A stretch of 58,353 bases of DNA, from positions 1-58,353 of the IMG/VR virus record IMGVR_UViG_3300021364_001428. One strand, written 5' to 3'. The notes under the pieces are model-generated. The model saw only the letters and a list, made by a program, of their open reading frames with translations, was not told the origin of the DNA and searched no databases. Origin of the DNA: a virus. This document shows positions 6,639-16,700 of the stretch, piece by piece. Made by a program: the position numbers and the translations under genes. The stretch's first letter is position 1, and the number at the start of each line of letters is the position of its first letter.

Positions 6639-9600
6639 TTAGTCTTTGATACATCTTACTGACATGCCATGGCCTTTTGAACCACTAGTTTGCCAAGTAT
6701 CTCTGTATCTTCCAATTCCAGAGTTATTACTAAAGATTGCTCTGTGCCAAGCTGAGTTAGCATACCTAGATCTAATTGTATTGTATTGATCAGAAGTCCA
6801 GTAGTATCCGGCTGAGCCAAACTCTCTAAAGCCTCCGTCGTTATCTACTCTAATTCCACCAAATTCGCCTGAGAAATCAGTGGTTCCATTAGGACCAATA
6901 AACTCACCACTAACCTGAGATATGCCTCTATAACTAGTTGAATTTAATTCAGACCTTGGCATTTGTGCCGAAGAAGTTTCTAATAATTTCCATTCGTTAT
7001 CAGTAGGTACATGCCAACCAGTTGGACAAATATTACTATTTTCTATAGCATACCAATTGTATAGATATCCATAGTCAGTAACATTATTGGCATCATTATC
7101 ATAAGAACACCTAGCCGGAGAAGTGGTAGATCTCCATGATTGACCATCTGTTACTTCTACTATAGCTACTCCATTTACGTCTGTAGTCGTTCTTAAGTTT
7201 TCTGTAAACCAGCATTTGGCATCATCGCCGGTTCCAAAAATAGCAACAGAATATGTATGACCATCTAAAGTTGGACTTAAACAATCACTAATTTCTAGTG
7301 CTTGAATATTATCACAAATGCCATCGTTGTTCTCATCTAAATCACAATCACCTCCACAAATTCCTATTGCATCTGGAACGTTGCCTTGACAGTCACACTC
7401 ATCTTTAGGAACACCTAGACCTCCGCAAACTCCGCATTCATCGATTTCTAAAGCTTCTCCTTCTTGTTGAGTAGCCCATGGTTCAAAGTTACAGGAGCTT
7501 GGTTTACTACCATTAGAACCTCCTGTTACGAAAGGATCCATATTACCTAAGACCTCGGGAACTATATTTCCTCCAGTAACACATCTAACTGGATATCCAG
7601 ACGTACTAGAACCAGCGAATGAACCGTCTTCTAAAGGACCAAATTTAAAGCTACCGGAAACAGGGGCTCTAGCTGCTATTTCATGTTCTCTTTTTATATA
7701 GAATGTAGGTATCCACGTTTGACCATGTGGACGATTATATGCATAAGCGTCAGATGCCCAATATCCTCCCCAACCTGCAACTGTTCCAAATCTATCACAT
7801 TTTCCAGTATAAGCTTCAGCGTTAAATTGATATTCATTATCAGTATAACCCCAAGCAAAAACTTGAGTAACTGCGTCTTCTGCCAGAAGCTTACTTCTAG
7901 AATTTTCGCCAGTCACTTCATCTAAATCATGCCAATCTTGCCAAGAAGCAACTCTCCATCCAGTTGGACATAATCCTCTTGCATCTTGAACAGCGTCATA
8001 ACTATAATAAGATTTATTTCTTTCTTTGGCAACAATAGACTCGGGTCTATAATAATATGTCGATACTCCTTCGTCTGCGGCTATTTTAGTTTGCCAAATA
8101 GAATTAACTGTTCCAACGTTAGGATCGCTTATACCACTTGGTAAATCATTGACTGTAGGAATAGAATCTCCGTTAGCATATCTAGTAGTTGTTAATTCAT
8201 TTGCAAACCAACATCTATCTCCAATAGAAACCAAGTCATAGGTTCTTCCATAATATTCTAAAGTAGGAGAAGTACAACTATTTGTTCTAGTAATAAATTC
8301 AGTATCTTCTATTGTTTGACCGAATGTGGTTCTAGCATAGTATGTAGTAGCTTCTGCTAAACCATCTATTACTACATTTGTAACTGCTCTACTTGGGTGA
8401 TTTGTAGGAGAAACAGTTCTAATTTCAAACACAGTATCGGTTACTAGAATTGTTCTTGCTGGAACAGAGAAAATCTCTAAAGATGCCACGTTTTCTAGAT
8501 TGTAACCTCTTTCTCCGAGCGTTATCTTTGCAATAATAGCGTCAGTTCTACGTTCATAGCTGGTAGAAACGCTAGTTAATGTAGTTGAGTATGCATCGTC
8601 ACAAAAACCATTATTAACTAAAGGATCAGCTAAACAAGAAGCCTCAGTAGAAACGAAATCATTTGGAATAGTAAAGTTATGAATACCTTCATTAAATCCT
8701 AAAGCAAATTCTCCATTACTATCTAAATCTACTTCAGTAAAAGTAAACATGGGGGTTGATTCTCCTTCTTTTACTGTAATGTAACATCCATTTGTACATG
8801 AGCTAGACCTAATTATAATAGGGCTATTAGTTATACCCTGCTCCATTTCGAATCTATAGTTGCCGGGCGCTAAGTAATAAATGTTTTCAAACTCAGTTTG
8901 AACATCTTGATCTGTTACCAAGTGACCCGTTATAAATGGAAAAGGTTCATCGTCTGGAGTTTCACCATAATATAAGAATTTAAAATCTTCTCTGTTCTTA
9001 GTTCTATGAGCTTTAAATCCTCCTGCCCAATATTTTCTACCGTCTAAAATTAATTTATCGTTATCGACATCTACAATGTCCATATCTGTATAAACCCTGG
9101 ATCCATTATAACCAGCTGAAATACTTAAGAAACCATCTTGCGTTTTATTAAACTGATGCGTCGCCGTATTATTACCAACATATTCATCATCTAAATTAGT
9201 AACTTCAGCCGTAAAGCTCCAAGTTTGAAAATCAGTCAATTGAACCTCTGGAAACTCAATATTAAATACGCTCCCAACTCCTAAAGTAGAAGTTAGATCT
9301 TGATGATCTATAGTGTAAGTAATACTAGCGTCTTGATCACATGTCACAGTAACAGACCAAGTCGCTTCTGTAAAGTCTCCATTATTTTCTAATTCTATAA
9401 TAGGAGTATATTTATTATAGCCTGTTCTATTAATAGATATGCTATTTATCGCTAAGTCATGAACAGCTTGCGCTGTCCAAACATAATTGGTTAAGTCGCT
9501 TCTTAGAGTAGAAAGAGTAGATCTCATTCTATCTACTTGACCTTGAGTAAACCTCCTCTTGCAAAAATCTCCTGTGTCATCCATGTAGTTATATGTGTCA

Positions 9601-10502
9601 GGCTCTTGGTTAAGAGGAGTACCGTAGAAAACTTCGCAACGATTAGTACAAATATTGCTACAGTTTCTTACAGTAGGCGGAGTATCACAAACAAAGTCTC
9701 CTTGGTTAGAGCAATCCGATTCGGCATCTGCAGCAGCACATGTTGGTGTATTATGCCAAGTCTGATAAAGACCTAGATAAGTAGCTACAGCTTCTATAAG
9801 TTTACCATTTAAACCTCCATTTACGTTATGGAAGTTTCCATAACCCAATCTATTGTGCTGAATAACTACGCCGTCTCTATCTGTTTTATTTTCAACTGGG
9901 AAAATACCAAAGGCTGTACCTCCACAGCCTCCATCGTTGTCGTTAACCTCAGAAGCCACCCAAATGTTTAGGTAGTTTTCTCTAGGCCAACCCGTAGCTG
10001 CTTTAATTTGATTTTCGTTAGGTGTTAAATCTTGATTATCTTCTAAAACCATACCATATTCAGCATATGAAGGATCAGAAGACATATCATGCCTAAGAAT
10101 ACCAGATGTAGGGTTTCCATTAGGGTCTCTATGTGCTAGTTCAAATTGAATACCTGCATCGATCGATATAGCTTCAGCGTCTTCGTCCCAATATGGAAGC
10201 CATGTATTTCTAAATCTTTCGCTTAGATTTTGAACAGCTGTTGTAATTTGCTCTCTAGAAACATTTGCAGAAAGAGGCGTTTCTATAAAACTAGGAGTTA
10301 CGTCAACTACGTCGCCAGTATGTAATACGTGGAAAACAACCGGGATTGTGTAAATATCAGCCGGATCGTAATTAGTAGATACGGACTCAATATTATTAGA
10401 TATAACGGTCTCTGCTTTTTGTAAAGCTATCATATTAGCATCTTGAGAATATCCAACAGATGTGAATATTAAAGCTAAAGTCAAGTTAAATAATTTTTTC
10501 AT
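6639..10502 (-). CDS. exported M43 pseudo-peptidase with CARDB-like and two FISUMP domains
   Basis: 1287 residues with a signal peptide (to about residue 19, SVGYSQ). An M43-like domain covers about 50-340. At the zinc motif, where family members read HEIGHYLGLYHTW, this protein reads EAVATYLGLYQTW (237-249). The catalytic Glu and all three zinc His are lost, while the fold residues and the NYM turn (305-307) stay. A CARDB-like beta domain follows (345-452), then beta-rich regions and a fibronectin-like stretch (640-740). FISUMP 1 is at 745-976, a Cys-rich VCGG region at 1004-1066 and FISUMP 2 at 1074-1287. The last domain is paralogous to the C-terminus of the active peptidase downstream (both end [15 protein letters not shown]). 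It probably arose by duplication, and may be an adhesin or a partner of the active enzyme. Confidence 0.85.
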   Translation of the reverse strand: MKKLFNLTLALIFTSVGYSQDANMIALQKAETVISNNIESVSTNYDPADIYTIPVVFHVLHTGDVVDVTPSFIETPLSANVSREQITTAVQNLSERFRNTWLPYWDEDAEAISIDAGIQFELAHRDPNGNPTSGILRHDMSSDPSYAEYGMVLEDNQDLTPNENQIKAATGWPRENYLNIWVASEVNDNDGGCGGTAFGIFPVENKTDRDGVVIQHNRLGYGNFHNVNGGLNGKLIEAVATYLGLYQTWHNTPTCAAADAESDCSNQGDFVCDTPPTVRNCSNICTNRCEVFYGTPLNQEPDTYNYMDDTGDFCKRRFTQGQVDRMRSTLSTLRSDLTNYVWTAQAVHDLAINSISINRTGYNKYTPIIELENNGDFTEATWSVTVTCDQDASITYTIDHQDLTSTLGVGSVFNIEFPEVQLTDFQTWSFTAEVTNLDDEYVGNNTATHQFNKTQDGFLSISAGYNGSRVYTDMDIVDVDNDKLILDGRKYWAGGFKAHRTKNREDFKFLYYGETPDDEPFPFITGHLVTDQDVQTEFENIYYLAPGNYRFEMEQGITNSPIIIRSSSCTNGCYITVKEGESTPMFTFTEVDLDSNGEFALGFNEGIHNFTIPNDFVSTEASCLADPLVNNGFCDDAYSTTLTSVSTSYERRTDAIIAKITLGERGYNLENVASLEIFSVPARTILVTDTVFEIRTVSPTNHPSRAVTNVVIDGLAEATTYYARTTFGQTIEDTEFITRTNSCTSPTLEYYGRTYDLVSIGDRCWFANELTTTRYANGDSIPTVNDLPSGISDPNVGTVNSIWQTKIAADEGVSTYYYRPESIVAKERNKSYYSYDAVQDARGLCPTGWRVASWQDWHDLDEVTGENSRSKLLAEDAVTQVFAWGYTDNEYQFNAEAYTGKCDRFGTVAGWGGYWASDAYAYNRPHGQTWIPTFYIKREHEIAARAPVSGSFKFGPLEDGSFAGSSTSGYPVRCVTGGNIVPEVLGNMDPFVTGGSNGSKPSSCNFEPWATQQEGEALEIDECGVCGGLGVPKDECDCQGNVPDAIGICGGDCDLDENNDGICDNIQALEISDCLSPTLDGHTYSVAIFGTGDDAKCWFTENLRTTTDVNGVAIVEVTDGQSWRSTTSPARCSYDNDANNVTDYGYLYNWYAIENSNICPTGWHVPTDNEWKLLETSSAQMPRSELNSTSYRGISQVSGEFIGPNGTTDFSGEFGGIRVDNDGGFREFGSAGYYWTSDQYNTIRSRYANSAWHRAIFSNNSGIGRYRDTWQTSGSKGHGMSVRCIKD

Positions 10503-10515
10503 TTTTATGTTTAAT

Positions 10516-11058
10516 TTATTTAATTACAAATTTAATATTGAAATCCTTCCAAAGAAGATCTATAAATTCTGATTCATTTGTACTACCTACAGAATTAGCA
10601 ATACGCTTATCTTCAGTAGTATCTATAAACAAATAAATGACGAAATCAAAATGAGTAGAGTAAATCATAGATTGACCAATACCTGATCTAAGTGCAGATC
10701 CGCTTTCTCCTTTCTTGAATTCAATTCCAATTTTTAAACCTTCGGTTTCTAAAACCATATCGGGTCTATTTTGAGTTCCCATAAAAAGAACGTGATTTAC
10801 TGTAGTATTCACGTTCCCCTCCCATTTTAGATTTTTCTTAACAACTTCTTTAGCTCTATCTTTAGAAATACCCTTTTCTTCGACCATTCTCTCGGCTAAA
10901 GCATCAACAAGATGAGGATAAATGAATTGCTTAATGCTATCCTCATTCTTATTTCGATAGTTTATAGTATGAAAAATATCATTGTGGGTCATAGCCTCGC
11001 TAACCATGTCCAACAATGATATTCTTTTCTTACTTTTACTTGCTTGTCTCATCTGCAA
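10516..11058 (-). CDS. PD-(D/E)XK nuclease-like protein
   Basis: 180 residues. The pattern NRPDMVLETEGLKIGIEFKKG places PD, then a hydrophobic strand ending in ExK, followed by a helix with IGQSMIYST. That is the core of the PD-(D/E)XK nuclease superfamily, found in repair and restriction nucleases. It overlaps the upstream coiled-coil gene by 23 nt; starting instead at the next Met (11052) would cut the overlap by 6 nt. Role unknown: DNA degradation or repair is likely. It lies between the coiled-coil protein and the exported peptidase pair, in the same direction. Confidence 0.6.
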   Translation of the reverse strand: MQMRQASKSKKRISLLDMVSEAMTHNDIFHTINYRNKNEDSIKQFIYPHLVDALAERMVEEKGISKDRAKEVVKKNLKWEGNVNTTVNHVLFMGTQNRPDMVLETEGLKIGIEFKKGESGSALRSGIGQSMIYSTHFDFVIYLFIDTTEDKRIANSVGSTNESEFIDLLWKDFNIKFVIK

Positions 11059-11566
11059 TAAGTTCTACGTCTTCTTCGCTGATTTCTTCAACTCTTGACA
11101 TCTTGTCTATTTCTGAATCAAGCTCTGCTAGTTCAGAATGTACTTTCTGAATCTCGGCATTCATCTCAGCAAGATCAGACATAGCCAAAGTAACTGTTTC
11201 TCCTACAACTGTTAACATCTTAATAAATTTTCTAGCGCTTTCAACGCCAGTTCCTTCAACATTCAATAATGCTTGATACAATCCATTAAGTTCGTGGCCT
11301 CTAAGAGAAACTTCAACTACTCCATCGCTATCGGACTTCGCCAGCGCGGTAGATTGTTCTTTAAGCTTATCATACAATGTAACTAGAACGGCTGCGTTCT
11401 GAGTCTTCCATGTGTATCCCTTGTTAAGGTGATCCATAATAGTTTTAAGCATTTTTCTATCTTCTAAATTGATAACGAAGGCATGCTCTGCCTGGTGGAC
11501 TTGAAGCTCTTCGGCTTTCTTTTCAAGCTCAGTCCTACGAGCTTTTAAATCTTCTAGATTTTTCAT
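11036..11566 (-). CDS. coiled-coil protein of unknown function
   Basis: 176 residues with heptad-rich helices at the N-terminus (LEDLKARRTELEKKAEELQ) and C-terminus (MNAEIQKVHSELAELDSEID), ending in an acidic tail. No signal peptide or membrane segment. A late-promoter-like AATATATAA box stands about 30 nt upstream, so this gene and those behind it (nuclease-like protein, exported peptidases) may form a late operon. No family recognised. Confidence 0.65.
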   Translation of the reverse strand: MKNLEDLKARRTELEKKAEELQVHQAEHAFVINLEDRKMLKTIMDHLNKGYTWKTQNAAVLVTLYDKLKEQSTALAKSDSDGVVEVSLRGHELNGLYQALLNVEGTGVESARKFIKMLTVVGETVTLAMSDLAEMNAEIQKVHSELAELDSEIDKMSRVEEISEEDVELIADETSK

Positions 11567-11595
11567 TTTTTTAAAATTTTAAAAAATTAACTTTT

Positions 11596-11604
11596 TATAT
11601 ATTC
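11596..11604 (-). promoter_or_regulatory. late-promoter-like box (AATATATAA)
   Basis: The minus strand reads GAATATATAAAAAG about 30 nt before the coiled-coil gene start. It matches the box upstream of gp18, gp19, gp20, gp21 and gp23. Confidence 0.45.
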
Positions 11605-12078
11605 TCAAAAATCTTCATTCTTGATGCGAATATCGAAATCACTAAACCTATCAAACTGTTCATCATCAGTTGACATTCTACGCCAAATAGAATCATTGAT
11701 ATCATTTCTATCATTTAAGCGTTGAACTCTTATCATTCTAGGTATATCTAAATAAATAACTAGACATCTATCTCTATATGCCTTAGGCAACATATCTAAC
11801 CCATCTTTAGACATAATCATAACATCGGCCTTTTCAAACTCTTCAATAGAAAGACCATATTTCCAATTATTAAATTCCATCCATTCTAACATTTCACCCG
11901 ACTCTATGATCTGGTCAAATTGTTCTTCGGATACAAAATAATAATCCTCGCCTTCTTTTTCATTTTGACGAGGTTGTCTAGTTGTATAACTAATACCAGA
12001 TTTAAATCCTTTGCTTTCTATTTTCTTTTTAAGATGGTCTTTTCCAGACGCTGCTTTTCCTACTAAAATAAGTTTCAT
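11605..12078 (-). CDS. gmk: guanylate kinase
   Basis: 157 residues. P-loop GKAASGKD at 7-14; GMP-binding SYTTRQPRQNEKEGEDYYF follows, then FDQIIESGEMLEWMEF, all characteristic of guanylate kinase (GMP + ATP to GDP + ADP). It is shorter than the usual 190-205 residues because the lid and C-terminus are trimmed. With the IMPDH-like enzyme, NrdAB and dUTPase it fits a phage programme to feed dGTP and other dNTPs into replication. Confidence 0.88.
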   Translation of the reverse strand: MKLILVGKAASGKDHLKKKIESKGFKSGISYTTRQPRQNEKEGEDYYFVSEEQFDQIIESGEMLEWMEFNNWKYGLSIEEFEKADVMIMSKDGLDMLPKAYRDRCLVIYLDIPRMIRVQRLNDRNDINDSIWRRMSTDDEQFDRFSDFDIRIKNEDF

Positions 12079-12107
12079 TGCTTAAGTTTGTATTTTTATG
12101 GACTGGA

Positions 12108-12515
12108 TTACTCACTGTTTAATGCACCATAAACTTCTCGCAAAAAACCTATTTCTTCCTTATCTTCGAAGCCTATTATTCGAAGGTCTTGATTTAGTTC
12201 ATCAACAATAGGATCTAAAAAACCATTGTCTATTAGTTGAGGCCAAATTTCATTTAACCACCACTTTTCGAAAGTTTCAGTATTGTTCAACATGTCACGT
12301 TTCATACGCTCCAAGTCGTAACCTTGCCCATAAGTATATGGATTGATTATATCAGCGAGACTTTGCGCAGCCTCTTCGTTATCTAAAGTTTCTATCAAAG
12401 ATTTTATGTCATCGATCATAATTTTGCTAATCGAATCATTAAATTCATACATCTTCTTTGACCACGGCTTCGTAATCTCAATGCCGTATTTATAAATCTT
12501 AGGTATCTTAGACAT
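12108..12515 (-). CDS. hypothetical protein (135 aa)
   Basis: Acidic, mostly helical soluble protein (starts MSKIPKIYKYGIEITKPWSK) with no recognised motif. Its start overlaps the end of the preceding 78-residue ORF by 8 nt, so the two are probably coupled. It belongs to a run of small ORFs between tRNA-Ser and guanylate kinase, typical of early accessory genes. Confidence 0.65.
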   Translation of the reverse strand: MSKIPKIYKYGIEITKPWSKKMYEFNDSISKIMIDDIKSLIETLDNEEAAQSLADIINPYTYGQGYDLERMKRDMLNNTETFEKWWLNEIWPQLIDNGFLDPIVDELNQDLRIIGFEDKEEIGFLREVYGALNSE

Positions 12516-12744
12516 TTTTAATTGATGATACTATGTAAGTTTGAACCGCTTCTGGATCATTTATCACTCTTTCAATGTCTATTTTAGTAAAACCAAGTTC
12601 TGCCAAAAATTGGCAAGCTCTATCAAATGCAGGCTCAGGTATACATCCCCAAACAGCATTGTCATTAACAATACTATCAACATACAAGTGCTTAAATTTG
12701 TCTTCCGACATACCTGTATAATCTATGGGGTTAAATGTATTCAT
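12508..12744 (-). CDS. hypothetical protein (78 aa)
   Basis: Starts MNTFNPIDYTGMSEDKFKHL and contains an FLAELGFTKIDIERVINDPE segment that looks like a helix-turn-helical unit. Overlaps its neighbours at both ends, which supports a real tightly packed operon. No family recognised. Confidence 0.6.
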   Translation of the reverse strand: MNTFNPIDYTGMSEDKFKHLYVDSIVNDNAVWGCIPEPAFDRACQFLAELGFTKIDIERVINDPEAVQTYIVSSIKNV

Positions 12745-12883
12745 CTTCGTCTAGCCAATCTTGCCAATTGTTAGATTGCTTTTTAGGTTTTTGTTTTTTG
12801 CTTTTTTGATTCTTTTCGCTTAACTTACGCTTGCGATCGACAGGGTCCACGTCGAAATTACGAACCTTTCCCTTCCTTTTCAT
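12731..12883 (-). CDS. small basic protein (50 aa)
   Basis: The frame from ATG at 12883 to TAA at 12731 gives a very Lys/Arg-rich protein (MKRKGKVRNFDVDPVDRKRK...), ending in a Trp/acidic tail (NNWQDWLDEDEYI). The charge layout suggests a nucleic-acid or RNA polymerase binding factor, but that is only inference. It overlaps the next gene by 14 nt in another frame. Confidence 0.5.
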   Translation of the reverse strand: MKRKGKVRNFDVDPVDRKRKLSEKNQKSKKQKPKKQSNNWQDWLDEDEYI

Positions 12884-12898
12884 TTTAACTAAATTTTT

Positions 12899-13042
12899 TT
12901 AGCTAATGGTAGAATACCAATAATCGTTATTGTTTATATGATACGGAACTGTAACTGTTTTATTTTCTAAAAGAACAGCTGCCTCATCAATTGTTATATG
13001 TCCCCTTTCAAGAAGTTGTCGGACGATAATTTGTTTTGTCAT
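12899..13042 (-). CDS. small hypothetical protein (47 aa)
   Basis: ATG at 13042 to TAA at 12899; sequence starts MTKQIIVRQLLERGHITIDEA. The first 25 residues look like a short helical or HTH-like unit. It overlaps the preceding 47-residue ORF by 35 nt in a different frame. Small ORFs of this kind are common in phage early regions; confidence is limited by length. Confidence 0.4.
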   Translation of the reverse strand: MTKQIIVRQLLERGHITIDEAAVLLENKTVTVPYHINNNDYWYSTIS

Positions 13043-13151
13043 CTTCAATAATTTTATTTAGAGATTGTAAAACTTCATCTCTTGACATATTATCATAATT
13101 TTCTATGATATCTGATACTGCTAATTTGTAATAAAGCCTAGTCTTGTGCAT
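13008..13151 (-). CDS. small hypothetical protein (47 aa)
   Basis: ATG at 13151 to TGA at 13008; sequence starts MHKTRLYYKLAVSDIIENYD and is helical and acidic. It follows tRNA-Ser by about 25 nt and overlaps the next small ORF. No family recognised. Confidence 0.4.
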   Translation of the reverse strand: MHKTRLYYKLAVSDIIENYDNMSRDEVLQSLNKIIEDDKTNYRPTTS

Positions 13152-13179
13152 GTATAATTAATGTAGTTAAATTATGTGG

Positions 13180-13264
13180 CGGAGAGGGAGGGATTCGAAC
13201 CCCCGGTACCGTGAGGTACGCCGGTTTTCAAGACCGGTGCATTCGACCACTCTGCCACCTCTCC
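13180..13264 (-). tRNA. tRNA-Ser (UGA)
   Basis: Class II tRNA; acceptor GGAGAGG/CCTCTCC, anticodon stem CCGGT/ACCGG with loop CTTGAAA giving UGA, long variable arm, T-loop TTCGAAT, discriminator G. The next three bases read CCA, so the 3' CCA may be encoded (to 13177). Confidence 0.95.
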
Positions 13265-13266
13265 GT

Positions 13267-13509
13267 TTAACTATTTATCTTATAAACTACTGATTTACTT
13301 AAAATGTCTCGTGAATATTCTTTGTAAATTCTTTTTGATACTTTTTCTGCAACCGATTTAGCATATTCTAGGTCCCTAAATACTTTCGGGTGTTCTTCCA
13401 TATACATGCGTATTCCTAAGAAATAATGTTTTTCAACTATCTTATACACACATAAATCCTCCTCTAGCCTGTACTCAACTATTTCTACTTTGTACGAAGT
13501 GGCTTTCAT
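13267..13509 (-). CDS. hypothetical protein (80 aa)
   Basis: Start taken at 13509 ([20 protein letters not shown]) because the longer frame begins next to tRNA-Arg sequence. The protein alternates strands and a charged helix ([19 protein letters not shown]). It sits between tRNA-Arg and tRNA-Ser. No family recognised. Confidence 0.6.
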   Translation of the reverse strand: MKATSYKVEIVEYRLEEDLCVYKIVEKHYFLGIRMYMEEHPKVFRDLEYAKSVAEKVSKRIYKEYSRDILSKSVVYKINS

Positions 13510-13527
13510 CTTAATTTTATTTTTTAG

Positions 13528-13601
<74 letters not shown>

Positions 13602-13615
13602 ATATTATAATTTAG

Positions 13616-13695
13616 TACGGGCGGAGAGACTCGAACTCTCACTCCTAGGAACTAGTGCCTAAAACTAGCGCGTCTACCAATTCCGCCACGCCCGC
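13616..13695 (-). tRNA. tRNA-Leu (UAG)
   Basis: Class II tRNA; acceptor GCGGGCG/CGCCCGT, anticodon stem CTAGT/ACTAG with loop TTTAGGC giving UAG, T-loop TTCGAGT. Confidence 0.93.
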
Positions 13696-13754
13696 ATTTG
13701 TTATTTTCAAAGAACATATCTTATATAGTGTTCTTTGATCAAGTTTCAAATAAA

Positions 13755-16700
13755 TTAAGCTAATTTAGATTGAGCCACTGGATCAAGGTCTGTAATAGTA
13801 ATCTTAGCTTGACCCGATACCAACAGATCGACAAGTTCTTGCATTGCAGCTGCACCTTCGTTAAACCCAGAAGAAGAACCCGCGTTACCGGAAGAAATAC
13901 CAAGTTTACTAGAAAGGCCATCTATTACTTTAGCCATAGCTTCACTAGTATTTTTACTACCTTCGGCTTGTTCGCTAACAGTACCTTCAAAATCTGCTAT
14001 CATTCTTGCTAACTCTTTAATAGCTTCTGTTAATTTTTCGCCAAGTTCTTCCATTGCATTTCTTCTACCGTTTTGATATAAATATGCTAACGCTTTGAAC
14101 ATGTCGGTTGTAGCGTTAATAGCTTCAACGTCCATTGTATTGCTTGAATTAGAAATATCAGCGTATGACTTAGCTATTTTTTCTAATGCTGACGCCTGAG
14201 AATCAAATGAAGATCTAGCTAATTGTCTAGCCATTTTATGAGCCCATTCTATACCATCTATATTAACTCCTCCCATTTTATCTAATGCAGATGCTATATT
14301 TGTCATAGGTCTTGACATTGCCACAATAGATTTACTACTAGAAGCCATAACTTCAAACATTCTAATAAATGCATCAGATCTCATTAATACCATATTTGTT
14401 GATATACTGCTAATTGCAGGCGCAATGCTAAGTAGCATAGCTTCTCCTTGTTTAGTTAAGTCTGATTGAGATAGTGAGTCAAAGACGGCTGCTATTTCTT
14501 TTAAAATTTCTACAGAAATAGCTGACATTAAAACTAAAGCATCGGCAGACATTTTCATACCTACGCCCAATTTATCAGCATTTATAGACATTTTATATAT
14601 AGATGTAGATATAGAACCAATAGGATCTACTAGAGGTGACCAGTTTACATCATTGAATAATTTTATAATCGCATCAATATATTCTTTCTTTAAAGAATTT
14701 AAAGAAGTAACCATTTTTTCCATGCCTGCCGCAACTTTAGTAACTCCATCTCCTGCTAAATTAGCGTTAAGCGCAAGTATAGACATAGAACTGGCAACAG
14801 AAGCCACTGGAGTAAAGATAGAGCTCCAAGAAACATTAGCAAACAAAGCTTCTAATTTCTTGGGAGCATCTGGATCCAGACCGCTAAGAGCGGAAACCAT
14901 ATCCCTTATAGGAGGAGCCATATCTTGAACCGCCTTTATATTAGATGCCTTTGGATCTAACTGCATAAGTTCAAAGAACCTATTTAAAACTTCCATATTT
15001 TGCCCGCCTTGTAAGAAAGAAAATGCATCCCCTAAGATTCTAATAGGCTTAGCTACTTTAGCTATTTCAGGAGCCATAGCTACTATATCTTGTAAAATAT
15101 CAATAGGCCCTTTTGATTTTTCTCCGCCGAATAAAGAAGCCACACCATCAAAAAATGCTTTACCCACATTAGCTATAGAAGAAAATAATCCACCAGCTGC
15201 AACGCCAGCAACCGCTCCTGCTAAAGCTAATAAAGAAACAGAAATTGCAATAATACCACCTGCTAAAGGCAAAAGATTATCGACACCTATTTCATTTTTT
15301 AATCTAGCCAAAATGTCAACTATACCATTAACAGGTGCTAAAAGCGCATCACTTAACATTTCAGCGGTGCTTGAAATATCTGGTAAACTAGCAAAAATGT
15401 TAGCTACAACCCAAATACCAGCTGCTATAATAATCATACCCACAGTTCCCAATAACATAACAGGTAGAGGAATAAGCCCTAAAATTCCTATAATTACTCC
15501 AAATAATCCTATAGCCAATGCAGAACCAAGAACCCAATCTATTGGTAAAGTTTCTCCAGCAGGAGGCAATATACTTAAAATCCAAGCAACTGCTAAAACG
15601 CCTACAGAAATAATAATAGCAGCCAATACTCCCATTGCCAATGTTTTCATTCCCACTGTCTTAGTTATAACACCCAATAAAGTCATACTAACACCGAATA
15701 CAATAAGCGCTAAACCTGTTTTTAAAGTCCAAATAGGATCTGGAGCAGGTCCATAGCCTCCGCCCATTTTAGCGTATATGTCAAATATGAATGCAGTGGC
15801 AATTATACCTAGTGCTATAAAACCAGCTGCGGCTGCAGCCATTCCCATATCTTTCCAAGTAAGACCTCTAACTGCTCTAGCTAAACCAGCAAAAGGTAAA
15901 GCAAAAACTAATAAAGCTAAACCTGACAGTAAAGACCATTTCCAATCAGGCGCATTAAAAGTATCTGGCAATTGCGTAAATATCCAAGCTGTAGCCCATA
16001 TAGATCCAGCAATAAATACTAATGCTGCAGCCGCCATAGCTACTTCTTGTAGTTTAGCGCCTTTAATAGAGTCTAAAACAAGTTTAAAACTATAAGCTGC
16101 GGCGACTAAAGACAAGCCTATTAGAAAAACAGTAGCATATACATATGGATCCTTAATTGGTACAACACCTTGTAAAATAAAGCTAGAAAGTACAATACCT
16201 GCTGCAATAAGAGGTATTGCGGCAGACGCAAGTAGAACATCCTTAAAGGATTTACCTTCTATTTTTTCTAGAACTTGAGCATATGCCCAAGCTGCTCCGG
16301 TTAAAGCGATACCCACTAAAAACGCTGTTATTAGTTTTTCTGCGCTAACTGGCATTATAAGCTGAAAAATTAAAGAAGCTATGACTATACCCACGGCCAA
16401 GCCAATAATAGAAAGCATAGTAGCCCCCATTAAATGCCATATACCATTAGTATTAACTGCCGAAATAGATCCTAATTCACCAGCATCTATAGTATCATTG
16501 CCTTTCATTTTACCTAAAGTCTCGGCTATTTTAACAAATGTCGGTGCCATTACTAATAATGCAGCGGCCATTAAAACGGCTGTCAATAATTGTATTGGAG
16601 ATACCGGCATAATTAACTGCATTATCCAAGAAGAAAATGTTAAAGCCGCTACCATCCCCAACATAGAAAGTAAAGCAGCTCCAGCTGAAGCAAATATAAA

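Noticed and set aside
4631-6810. Diversity-generating retroelement acting on the FISUMP C-termini
   Set aside because: The two C-termini differ at clustered positions, but synonymous changes are also common. I see no reverse transcriptase or template repeat in the window. Ordinary paralogue divergence is enough.
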